Below are positions 48,461-57,958 of a DNA stretch of 64,000 nucleotides, piece by piece (within the stretch, counting starts at the first letter, position 1; every line of letters starts with the position of its first letter). The stretch lies in the NCBI GenBank assembly GCA_009889625.1, contig WTZU01000001.1, forward strand, positions 78,574 to 142,573, given 5' to 3'. A program made the position numbers and the translations under genes. The notes under the pieces were generated by a model that was not told the DNA's origin, did no database searches, and was given only the letters and a program-made list of their open reading frames with translations. This DNA comes from Candidatus Hikarchaeia archaeon HikBin5 (lineage in GTDB: Archaea; Halobacteriota; Halobacteria; Halobacteriales; Hikarchaeaceae).

Positions 48461-50446
48461 ATGAGCTCTGCCAATTGGACTCGAAACTGCCTAATCCTAT
48501 TGATAACGATAATTCTGATAATTCCTGCACCAGCGCTAGCATCTGCACAAGGAAATCCTAGCATAAGTGTATTCTTACCTGAAGACCGGGTCTCACCCGG
48601 TGATGAAGCAACTTTGTTGTTTTCTATTCTCAATGCTGGACAAATAAGCGTTGGAGGAGGTGCGAGTGCCGAATCTAGAGTTACTACTGCAAGAGATGTA
48701 AAATTAACCCTTTCTCCTGGAACTGCACCCATTCAAATCCTGACCGGAACTATTCCTGTTGGCAATGTGGCAGAAGGAGAAAGTGACCCCGTCCCTGTTA
48801 AAATATCAGTCAATGAAGATGCCAAACCTGGGACTTATTCCCTATCTGTCGAAGTTGCTTATGTTTACACTTATATAATCTCTACAGGCGATGCAGATAG
48901 CCCCGGTCATTATGAAAGAGAAAAAACAATAACTCAAAATGTTAACCTAATAGTGGAGCCAAAACCCATATTCAAAATTGATCAAATCACTTTAGGTCCT
49001 ATTCTTGATGGATATGGTCCACTTAATGTTCTTCTAACCAATAACGGCAGTGAGAATGCAAGAGATGCCACCCTGACCATGGCATCTGAATCCTCTCAAC
49101 TTACTTTTGCTGGTGCCCATGGCTCTCAAAGTGCAAGCGCATTTATAGGCAATCTTCCATCTGGAAATTCTATATCTGTTCCATTCGAAGCCCAACTTGC
49201 AAAAGGATCTATGGGGATAACCCATCCAGTTTCTATTTCTATATCTTACACAGATGAATTCGGAGAAGTTCAACAATCCAAATCAATTAAATCCGGCGTA
49301 TCGCCCATTTCTGATTCTGGAAGATTCTCTGTAGTCTCCAATCCTACTAAACTCTCTTTGGACCAATCCGCCGACATATCGTTCACACTCACAAACAACG
49401 GAGGGGATTCCGTTTCTGACGCACGAGTATTCATACAATCAACGGATCCAAAACTCTCTTTCGGTGGATCTCCTACTGCCGAATCTATGATTGGAAATTG
49501 GCCCGCTTCCGGTCAACAAACTGTTTCATTCAAAGCCGGACTAGCTGACTCTTCCAATATACGGCCCTATCCTGTCACAATAGAGGTTCGCTACAAATCT
49601 AATAATAACTCCGATCGGACTTCTTATGCAATATCTACGGGGGTTACTCCCCTCGGGGAACAATCATTCTCCATCGACGATATTTCTACTAACTTATCTG
49701 TTGGCAGTGAAGGAGATCTTACTGCCAATTTGGTCAACGATGGCCCACAAGAAATTGAAAACGGTGTCATTATTTTTGCATCCGACCTCCAAACAATATC
49801 TTCACTTGAAGATGAATATGCTGTAGGAAGTCTTTCAGCTGGGGAGGCAAAACCGTTTAAATTTTCTTTGGACGTGAGTGAATCTGCAGATGAAGGAAAT
49901 AGACAGGTATCTCTCACCGTAAGATATAGGGACTCGGATGGAAAATCTCATATTTCAGACCCCATCGACGTCATTTTAACAGTCTCTTCTGAGGTGAATG
50001 CATTTGAAGTATCACCTGTTAGCTCTACTTTCGCACCTGGAAACAGTGGCTTGTTAGTCTTGAAAGTAACCAATGTAGACGAAGAGACAATCACTGATAT
50101 CTCTGCAAAGGTATTTCCTGAAAGCCCCATAACAGCAGAAGATGATACTGCATTTATACCCCGGTTATCTCCTGGAGAAAGCACCGAAATAATATTTGAC
50201 ATCACCATGTCTGGCAATGCCTTAGATAAAATTTATCCACTAGATTTGGATTTCCAATATGACACCTCTTCCGGAGAAACACTCCTCTCAGATACCTATC
50301 AAGTACCTGTCACCTCCGATTCCGCCGCAAATGATGGCCAAAGTACTCTCCCTGGTTTTTTACTTCCTATGGTAGTTATCCTTGCCGCAATAGTAGGAGG
50401 GGTCTATTTTTATCGTAGACGTCAAAACTCAAAAACAGAAAGGTAA
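48461..50446 (+). CDS. Secreted/surface COG1361-type repeat protein with signal peptide and C-terminal TM anchor
   Basis: Signal 'NCLILLITIILIIPAPALASAQG'; repeated Ig-like 'N-G...(A/I)..(V/T)' modules; C-terminal 'LPGFLLPMVVILAAIVGGVYFYRRRQ'; ATG 48461 preferred. Confidence 0.82.
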   Translation: MSSANWTRNCLILLITIILIIPAPALASAQGNPSISVFLPEDRVSPGDEATLLFSILNAGQISVGGGASAESRVTTARDVKLTLSPGTAPIQILTGTIPVGNVAEGESDPVPVKISVNEDAKPGTYSLSVEVAYVYTYIISTGDADSPGHYEREKTITQNVNLIVEPKPIFKIDQITLGPILDGYGPLNVLLTNNGSENARDATLTMASESSQLTFAGAHGSQSASAFIGNLPSGNSISVPFEAQLAKGSMGITHPVSISISYTDEFGEVQQSKSIKSGVSPISDSGRFSVVSNPTKLSLDQSADISFTLTNNGGDSVSDARVFIQSTDPKLSFGGSPTAESMIGNWPASGQQTVSFKAGLADSSNIRPYPVTIEVRYKSNNNSDRTSYAISTGVTPLGEQSFSIDDISTNLSVGSEGDLTANLVNDGPQEIENGVIIFASDLQTISSLEDEYAVGSLSAGEAKPFKFSLDVSESADEGNRQVSLTVRYRDSDGKSHISDPIDVILTVSSEVNAFEVSPVSSTFAPGNSGLLVLKVTNVDEETITDISAKVFPESPITAEDDTAFIPRLSPGESTEIIFDITMSGNALDKIYPLDLDFQYDTSSGETLLSDTYQVPVTSDSAANDGQSTLPGFLLPMVVILAAIVGGVYFYRRRQNSKTER

Positions 50447-50457
50447 GTTGACATAAT

Positions 50458-52908
50458 ATGGATCTCGAACCTTATGTAGAACCAATAGTCAAGCTGATTA
50501 CTTCTCAAACGAAGGCGATCATAATTTTATTCCTAGTCCTATCTGTGATCTTCACTGCAGGTCTAGGCAATATCTCCACCGAATCCGGCACAGAGCAATT
50601 CACAACAGATCTACCATCTGAAAAAGCCCTTCAAGAAATCAACCAAGAGTTTACTCCCCGTTTCACCATCGACAAAGAAACTAATACTGGAAGTACTCAA
50701 CTTATTCAAGCCAGTACAAATGTGCTGTCTAAACAGTCTCTTTTACGAATGTTAGAACTTTTGTATGAATTGGAACAGAATGAAGATCTTAGGGTCGTGA
50801 GCACTTCTAGTGTGGCTCAGATCGTAGCAACATCGATCGACCCCTCTGCACAAACTCTCCGAAAACAAATTTATGTAATTGAACAAACTCCCGCTTCTCA
50901 AATTAGATCTACTCTCCGATCCACCAATGAACAGTTCCCTCTAGCTGGCCTTCTCAGTAAAGATTATAATGAAGGATCTATGACTGCAAGTTCTACGATA
51001 GGTGTGGTGATTCATTCCTTGCCCTCTTCTGCACAATCTGCTCAACAAAGTTCTGGTACTAGTGGAACTGATCCTCTGACTGATATACAAGTCAGTGTGC
51101 AAGAAGTTGCTACCATTGGAGGGGATGTAAGAGTATTCGGATCTGGTATATTCTCAAGCGAATTTGGTAGTGTTATTGGAGATACGATGATCATTGTAAC
51201 TCCTGCTGCAGTCTTATTTATAATTTTATTTTTGGTATATTCCTATAGAGATTTAATAGATCTATTGTTAGGAATCCTGTCTTTGTTTATGGCACTCATT
51301 TGGACATTTGGATTCATGGGAATTGCAAACATACCCTTTAGCCAAATGCTCATTGCAGTTCCTCCTATCCTATTGGCCCTAGGTGTCGATTTCGGTATTC
51401 ATGCTATCAACCGTTACCGTGAAGAAAAGAATGAAGATACTAGTGTAAATCAAGCAGCATCTCGGATGCTTCGACAAATTCTCATCGCATTTTTCATAGT
51501 TACTTCAACCACTATAATTGGCTTTTTATCAAATTTAACTAGTGCACTTGCACCTATCAAAGATTTCGGAGTAGTTGCAAGCATTGGCATTATATTTACA
51601 TTTTTAATTTTTGGAATATTCTTGCCTGCTGCAAAAATACATCTAGATCAATTCCGAGGACAAAAACGACGTTCTCGAACACCTCTTGGTGTTGAGGGGT
51701 CTTTTTTAGGTCGTGCATTAAAGATCGGAGTGTGGATTGCTAAACATATCCCTGTTATTTTCCTAATTTTTGTTATCATCGTCTCTGGATTTTCTCTAAA
51801 TTATGCTACTGGAATTGACACAACTTTTGCAGTTGAAAATTTCTTACCGCCCGAAACATCAGCCTCCTATTTGATGGTACTTCCTGAACCTTTCAGGCCC
51901 AGTGAATACTCTTCTATTGGGACCCTCAATTACTTACAAGACAATTTCGACATATCTCAAGAAGGTTCTGTAACTATGTATATAGAGGCACCTATGCGAG
52001 AGGACAGTGCGTTAGAATCACTCTACAGAATTAGTCAGAATCCCCCTGATTCTTTTGCCACCGAAAACAGAATTGCCGTATCTAATAGCATCTTGACTGT
52101 AATCCAAAACACGGCAGCAAATTCTCCTGAATTTGCTAGACTAGTCTCTAAAAACGATAGAAATGGAAATGGAATCCCCGATAAAAACCTCGACGACATA
52201 TATGATGTCCTATTCTCATCTCCCACTGCACGTGCAGATACACTCAAATTCTTATCCGAAGACCGACGTAGTACTCTTGTTATTTATTCTCTTAAAGCTG
52301 GGGCAAATACAGAAGCTGCCGCTTTAGAAGGAAAAATGCTGGCACAAGAACAAAGATATCCTACGATTGCCACTGGCGAAACTGTGGTATTGGAGGATGT
52401 CGTCGAATTACTACTTCAATCAGCAATAAAAAGTCTCTTAGTAGCTCTATCCCTTACTGCTATCTTCTTAATTTTCTTATATTGGCTCCTCAACCGCCGT
52501 CCCTTATTGGGCTTAGTCAATGTATTCCCTATCGTAGTTACAGTGGCATTAGTAGGAGGGAGCATGAGATATGCGGGATTGTCCTTCGACGCCTTCACCG
52601 CAACTGTATTGGCGTTGACAGTTGGACTTGGAGTGGATTATTCAGTACACATTGTACACCGATTTGTCGACGAATATGATTCTAGCAAGGATCTTTTTGA
52701 ATCTCTCAATCGAACCTTACAGGGCACTGGTGGCGCCCTCACTGGAAGTATGCTTACCACTGTGTTCGGAATCGGTGCATTATATCTTGCTGTTTTCCCG
52801 GCAATTGGTTCTTTTGGCCTCCTTACTGCACTAAGTGTACTGTATGCATACCTCTCCTCTATCATTGTTCTCCCCCCTGTGCTTGCACTTTGGACAAAAA
52901 TAGCTTAA
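50458..52908 (+). CDS. RND-family transporter (MMPL/HAE3-like, two sterol-sensing-type TM halves)
   Basis: 'PPILLALGVDFGIHAINRYREE', second half 'LTVGLGVDYSVHIVHRFVDE...TLQGTGGALTGSMLTTVFGIGALYLAVFPAIGSFGLLTALSV'. Confidence 0.92.
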   Translation: MDLEPYVEPIVKLITSQTKAIIILFLVLSVIFTAGLGNISTESGTEQFTTDLPSEKALQEINQEFTPRFTIDKETNTGSTQLIQASTNVLSKQSLLRMLELLYELEQNEDLRVVSTSSVAQIVATSIDPSAQTLRKQIYVIEQTPASQIRSTLRSTNEQFPLAGLLSKDYNEGSMTASSTIGVVIHSLPSSAQSAQQSSGTSGTDPLTDIQVSVQEVATIGGDVRVFGSGIFSSEFGSVIGDTMIIVTPAAVLFIILFLVYSYRDLIDLLLGILSLFMALIWTFGFMGIANIPFSQMLIAVPPILLALGVDFGIHAINRYREEKNEDTSVNQAASRMLRQILIAFFIVTSTTIIGFLSNLTSALAPIKDFGVVASIGIIFTFLIFGIFLPAAKIHLDQFRGQKRRSRTPLGVEGSFLGRALKIGVWIAKHIPVIFLIFVIIVSGFSLNYATGIDTTFAVENFLPPETSASYLMVLPEPFRPSEYSSIGTLNYLQDNFDISQEGSVTMYIEAPMREDSALESLYRISQNPPDSFATENRIAVSNSILTVIQNTAANSPEFARLVSKNDRNGNGIPDKNLDDIYDVLFSSPTARADTLKFLSEDRRSTLVIYSLKAGANTEAAALEGKMLAQEQRYPTIATGETVVLEDVVELLLQSAIKSLLVALSLTAIFLIFLYWLLNRRPLLGLVNVFPIVVTVALVGGSMRYAGLSFDAFTATVLALTVGLGVDYSVHIVHRFVDEYDSSKDLFESLNRTLQGTGGALTGSMLTTVFGIGALYLAVFPAIGSFGLLTALSVLYAYLSSIIVLPPVLALWTKIA

Positions 52909-52965
52909 TCTTCACCCCTCGGTCCAGGAAGGTGGATTTAATAGTATCGGCATCAGCGTTCGATT

Positions 52966-54327
52966 ATGGAACGTGCAGATGTCGCTATCATTGGCGGTGG
53001 TCCCGCTGGGGCAATTGCGGCTCAGTCAGCAGCATCTCGTGGGGCAAAAACGATATTATTTGAAAAAGGAGTCCCTCGCGAGGATCGAAAAAATATTGGC
53101 CCCGATTCTACAGACGCAGCTGGGATCTTAGACTACTGGGTCGATTTAATGGAACTTGATCCTTCAACATTTCCCAATGATATCATCCTTCGACATCTCA
53201 ATTGTGCAGAATTCATCTCTCCCTCGGAAAGCGTCTGTCTACATAAAACTGGAATCAAATCTTCCTACCCTCACTTTGGGTATACTTATAACCGAACTTT
53301 GTTCGACGATTGGATGCTTGAAAGAGCTAGTTCAGCCGGGGCAGACTGCCGAATTGGAGAAACTGTTCGAGAGGTTATAGTCTCAAAAACGGGTCCTCAT
53401 GAATTGATTTTAAGAACTGGGGATTCCCTTTTCGCAAAAAATCTTATCCTAGCAGATGGACCTCAGCGGAGTATTACTTTAGGTGTATTGGATCAACTCC
53501 TTCCTTCTGGAATGGCTTCAAACGCGCTTGGGACCACTGTTGCAAATCACATAGCTTATCAAGAATACCGGAAAATCCCTGAAGACTTATTCGAACCTGA
53601 TAAGATCAAATTTTGGTGGGGGCATATACCTGGTCACACGGCATATCCTTGGATTTTCCCCAATGAAGGGTGTACCGCTAGAATTGGTGTCACTATGCCA
53701 ATCGGAATGGATATAAATGATGTATCCGATCGAGATTCCTATTTATTACTTAGGCCCGAAGATGGACAAATACCAAAATGCAATGATTATATCGAGCGAC
53801 TTCTTTCCTTTATTTTCCCCGATTTGGAGCTATCTGATTTCCCTCTTGTGAAACAGAAAGGAAAACGCAAAGGCACCGAAACTTACCCGATCTCTTCTAC
53901 TCAACCAATAGATTCACCTAGCCATTTCAATATAGCCATTACTGGCGGCGCTATGGGGGCAACATCAGCTTTCCATGAAGGGGGGGCACACGTTGCCATC
54001 CGAACTGGAAAAATAGCCGGAACACTCGCAGCTTCCGATTCTCTAAAACAATACAACTCCCAATGGAAAGCTGCAATAGGAACTGAAATAAGAAGAAATG
54101 TTGCATTTGCCAATTTAGTTCGTGGGTTTGGCCCATCCGATTGGGATTCTGTATTCCGTATTACAAATAGAGTTCTCAACAGTAGCAACACTAGCTCTAC
54201 CTTATCTGCCCTTCGAAGAGCGGGGCTTGGAGGCTTCAAACTCTTAAGTACTTATAAAAAAGAAAAATTCCTACTCAGAGACGGACGTTATGTTCAAATA
54301 ACAGAATCAGATTACCATTCTCCTTGA
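52966..54327 (+). CDS. Geranylgeranyl reductase-like FAD-dependent oxidoreductase (divergent)
   Basis: Rossmann 'DVAIIGGGPAGAIAAQSAASRGAKTILFEKG', 'NRTLFDDWMLERASSAGADCRIG', 'GGAMGATSAFHEGGAHVAIRTGKIAG'. Confidence 0.82.
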   Translation: MERADVAIIGGGPAGAIAAQSAASRGAKTILFEKGVPREDRKNIGPDSTDAAGILDYWVDLMELDPSTFPNDIILRHLNCAEFISPSESVCLHKTGIKSSYPHFGYTYNRTLFDDWMLERASSAGADCRIGETVREVIVSKTGPHELILRTGDSLFAKNLILADGPQRSITLGVLDQLLPSGMASNALGTTVANHIAYQEYRKIPEDLFEPDKIKFWWGHIPGHTAYPWIFPNEGCTARIGVTMPIGMDINDVSDRDSYLLLRPEDGQIPKCNDYIERLLSFIFPDLELSDFPLVKQKGKRKGTETYPISSTQPIDSPSHFNIAITGGAMGATSAFHEGGAHVAIRTGKIAGTLAASDSLKQYNSQWKAAIGTEIRRNVAFANLVRGFGPSDWDSVFRITNRVLNSSNTSSTLSALRRAGLGGFKLLSTYKKEKFLLRDGRYVQITESDYHSP

Positions 54328-54339
54328 TCCCTTTTCAAT

Positions 54340-56175
54340 ATGAATATCCCATCTGAAAAAAATACTCCTTTGTCTTCTACTTCCATGCTGGATCTTTACA
54401 CTCGTTATGGTGCAAATCACCATTTTCATATTTTCTGTGGAGTGTTTGGAACTCTACTCGGGCGTTTCTCTAGCTTGTTACCTGCATTTTTCTTAGGGTT
54501 ATCAATTGATTTGATTTTTTTTAACCAGGATCTCCCGCCTTCTTATATTTTTTCCACTCAACTCAAATCTATTCCTCCGCTTTCGGCTCTTATACTCTTC
54601 TCAGGAATAATCGTATTGTCATTTTTGGTTGGTGCATTTTCTATGTGGCTTGGCGACCGTGGTTGGAACGCCTTTGCCCAAGAAATACAACACGAACTCC
54701 GGATAGATGCATACAATGCCCTTCAAAATTTATCAATGAATTTTTTTGAGGATTCTCGAACTGGGGAGTTATTAAGTATAATCAACAATGATGTAAACCA
54801 GCTTGAGGATTTCTTAAGCACTAGTTTTAGTGATGCCATCCGATTGGTAATAATGGTTATTGGAGTTGGATTTATTCTCTTTTTACTCAACCCCGAACTA
54901 ACTCTCATCGCCATGCTACCCGTTCCAGTCATTGCAATTTTAGCTTATTTATTTATGAAAAATATCCATCCAAAATATGCCGAAATGAGATCTAGTGTCG
55001 GTGGATTGACTTCACGATTGGAAGATAACCTTAGTGGAATTGAAGTAATTAATACCGAATCCACCAAACCATATGAGAACAATAGAGTTTCCAACTCTTC
55101 AACTATGTATTATGATACAAATTGGGCTGCAATCTCCACTCGAATAAAATTCTTCCCCATGGTAACAATAATCACTGGCATTGGTTTTGTTCTCACCTTT
55201 GCGGTTGGCGGGATCTGGGTCCTCTCTGGCCCGCCCCTAGGTTTCACCCGTCCACTAACCCCTGGAAATTTTGTTACTTTCGTTATTTATGTCCAACAAT
55301 TCGTTTGGCCAATCGCCCAATTTGGCCAAATAGTCAATACATACCAACGTGCAAAAGCATCCAATTCTAGGATATTCGGCCTACTTGAGGAATCTCCCTC
55401 TATTGTGGAATCTCCCCTGGCAGTCAATTTTTCTACAGACGATATGACTCTGCGATTCGATGAAGTTTATTTTCAATACCCTTCACTTGATGCCCCTGTC
55501 CTGAAAGATATATCCTTCCAATTAGAAAAAGGAGATATATTGGGGGTGGTCGGGGCATCTGGAAGTGGAAAAACCACTCTCATAAAACTACTTGCACGAT
55601 TATATGATGTGGATAGGGGGTCTATATCTATAGGTGGGAAAGACATCCGAGAAGTGACTCTGCATAGTCTCAGGAATCTTCTTGCACATGTTAGTCAAGA
55701 CAGTTATCTCTTCTCTGGCACCCTCCGTGAGAATATAGAATATGGACAAAAAAATGTAACTGAGGACCAACTAATAAAAGCAACAAAAATAGCACAAATT
55801 CACGATTTCATTTCCACTTTACCAGAAGGATACGATACTCAAATTGGAGAGCGTGGTGTAACTTTGTCAGGTGGCCAAAGACAGCGAGTGGCACTAGCGC
55901 GAGCATTAATCAAAGATTCTCCCATCCTTATCATCGACGAAGGGACTCGATACCTCGACACAGAAACAGAGTCTCTTATAAGGGAAAGTATATTCAATTC
56001 TTCTTCTGATAGGATTACTATTATCATCTCTCACCGTCTCGTATCTGTATCTCACTCAACTAAGCTCATAGTACTAGATGAAGGTGGTATAGTTGCACAC
56101 GGCACTCACGAAAAATTGCTACAAAATAGTTCTCTTTATGCATCTCTTTGGGAAAGTCAGTCAACCCACTCTTAA
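54340..56175 (+). CDS. ABC exporter (fused TM domain and ATPase)
   Basis: TM domain; Walker A 'GASGSGKTTLI'; signature 'LSGGQRQRVALARAL'; Walker B 'PILIIDEG'. Confidence 0.95.
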   Translation: MNIPSEKNTPLSSTSMLDLYTRYGANHHFHIFCGVFGTLLGRFSSLLPAFFLGLSIDLIFFNQDLPPSYIFSTQLKSIPPLSALILFSGIIVLSFLVGAFSMWLGDRGWNAFAQEIQHELRIDAYNALQNLSMNFFEDSRTGELLSIINNDVNQLEDFLSTSFSDAIRLVIMVIGVGFILFLLNPELTLIAMLPVPVIAILAYLFMKNIHPKYAEMRSSVGGLTSRLEDNLSGIEVINTESTKPYENNRVSNSSTMYYDTNWAAISTRIKFFPMVTIITGIGFVLTFAVGGIWVLSGPPLGFTRPLTPGNFVTFVIYVQQFVWPIAQFGQIVNTYQRAKASNSRIFGLLEESPSIVESPLAVNFSTDDMTLRFDEVYFQYPSLDAPVLKDISFQLEKGDILGVVGASGSGKTTLIKLLARLYDVDRGSISIGGKDIREVTLHSLRNLLAHVSQDSYLFSGTLRENIEYGQKNVTEDQLIKATKIAQIHDFISTLPEGYDTQIGERGVTLSGGQRQRVALARALIKDSPILIIDEGTRYLDTETESLIRESIFNSSSDRITIIISHRLVSVSHSTKLIVLDEGGIVAHGTHEKLLQNSSLYASLWESQSTHS

Positions 56176-56200
56176 ACTAATTATATTTGTCCTATGTCTA

Positions 56201-57094
56201 TCAACTTAAAGATAAAAAGGTCAATAGACTTGCTCCAAAAACCACAACAAATGCTCCCACCAATAGTCTAACTGTGACTCTTTCTAATCTTTGTAAGAAT
56301 AGAAATGATATCCCTGCAACTAATAATGGACTAGTTTGCATTATTGGGAAAACAATCGTTACTGGGCCCGAAGATATGGCCAAAAAATAGGCTATTAAAA
56401 AACATGTGTTGCACACGGCGGCAATTAACATCCATTTCCATTGAGAACTATCCATTTTAGATAATATTGGTAATTTTCCATTCCACCACAGATATGCAAA
56501 GAAAACAATTCCTCCCGCCGCTGCTTTAAGTGCCAAACCCACTAATATGGGCGTTCCTTCTTCCAACCCTACCTTATTAAAAACAGGGTCGAGCGCATAA
56601 AAAAATGAGGCCAATAATGTAATCATTATGCCCTTCAAAGATCCTTTCAATTTTTCTTTACGGGATGTAATTTCCATAGAAACCAATGCAACTCCTGTAA
56701 CTATCATCAGTATACCTATGATAATTTCTATCGACAACGTTTCACCTAATAATATAACTGCGGCAATAGCAGCAATCATTGGATTCGAGGCTTTCATAGG
56801 CTCTGCTCTACTCGCGCCAATATGCCGAATCCCTTCATAATATAGTGACCTTGCCAATACCGTTCCCACAATACCTGCAACAATGAACGCACCTATTGAC
56901 CTATATGTCAGTCCATAATTGGGATGGTGTATTAAAAACGCTAGTGGGATGAATACAATTAGATTGACGATTAAAACAACTGCCAAAATGTCAGAAGATC
57001 TATTTTTTTGCGTTCCTATCCGAACTGCCACCGAAGTCATGGCAACAATTAAAGCAGCCAAAAACGCAAAGAAAATGGCACTTATTTCTGACAT
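56201..57094 (-). CDS. EamA/DMT-family transporter
   Basis: Ten-TM duplicated EamA pattern: 'SLYYEGIRHIGASRAEPMKASNPMIAAIAAVILLGE' and 'YFLAISSGPVTIVFPIMQTSPLLVAGISFLFL'. Confidence 0.9.
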   Translation of the reverse strand: MSEISAIFFAFLAALIVAMTSVAVRIGTQKNRSSDILAVVLIVNLIVFIPLAFLIHHPNYGLTYRSIGAFIVAGIVGTVLARSLYYEGIRHIGASRAEPMKASNPMIAAIAAVILLGETLSIEIIIGILMIVTGVALVSMEITSRKEKLKGSLKGIMITLLASFFYALDPVFNKVGLEEGTPILVGLALKAAAGGIVFFAYLWWNGKLPILSKMDSSQWKWMLIAAVCNTCFLIAYFLAISSGPVTIVFPIMQTSPLLVAGISFLFLQRLERVTVRLLVGAFVVVFGASLLTFLSLS

Positions 57095-57111
57095 ATTTTT
57101 CTATCCTGTGA

Positions 57112-57855
57112 TTATACTAAACTCCCTCCATCAACTGCAAGCTCCGAACCTGTGATAAATCCATTTTCGGGATCTGCCAAAAATAAAGCAGCATTTGCTT
57201 GATCTTCTGGTTTCCCCCACCTTCCCACTAATATGGCATCTACAACTTTCCCTGACCTTTCCTGCTCTTCTCCTACTGGGGATCCTGTTCTAGTTGGGGA
57301 AAGTGTATTGACCCTAATCTCCGGAGCAAGTATCTTTGCCATCGACCGTGAAAAATTAACTATTGCTGCCTTTGAAGCAGCATATGCAGGAGCATCCGTT
57401 CTACTACGGTGGGCAGAAGTGGAAGAAACATTTACTATTCTCCCCTCTCCTCTTTTCTTCATAGATTTGGCAACTTCTCTTGTACATAGAAATGCACCTC
57501 TTACATTCACAGCAAAAATCCGATCAAATGTTTCTACAGAAAGATCAAAGAGACCATCATGATCACTAATCGCAACATTATTTACTAGAACACTTATGGG
57601 GCCCCATTCATCTTCAACAGATTCTACCATATGTTTCACTTGATTTTCATCCGTAACATCTGTTATCACTGATATGGCTTCTCCACCTGCCTGTTTTATT
57701 AACTCAACAGTACCTTCTGCACGTTTTTTATCGACATCGACCACTGCAACTTTGGCACCCTCTCTAGCAAACAATTCCGCGGTTTTTCTTCCAATATTTC
57801 TCCCCGCGCCGGTTATTATTGCAACATCTCCTTTGAGCTTTTCTGAATTTACCAT
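57112..57855 (-). CDS. SDR-family NAD(P)-dependent oxidoreductase
   Basis: 'AIITGAGRNIGRKTAELFAREGAKVAVVD', 'LVNNVAI', 'YAASKAA'; Met at 57855 preferred over 57915. Confidence 0.95.
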   Translation of the reverse strand: MVNSEKLKGDVAIITGAGRNIGRKTAELFAREGAKVAVVDVDKKRAEGTVELIKQAGGEAISVITDVTDENQVKHMVESVEDEWGPISVLVNNVAISDHDGLFDLSVETFDRIFAVNVRGAFLCTREVAKSMKKRGEGRIVNVSSTSAHRSRTDAPAYAASKAAIVNFSRSMAKILAPEIRVNTLSPTRTGSPVGEEQERSGKVVDAILVGRWGKPEDQANAALFLADPENGFITGSELAVDGGSLV

Positions 57856-57958
57856 GAATCTTAAAAAATCTCCTACATTTATACATATACTCTTCTCAAA
57901 CACACCCCGTTTCATTTAATAAATTATATATTTGTACTGTTCTAAATTCCTACATACA

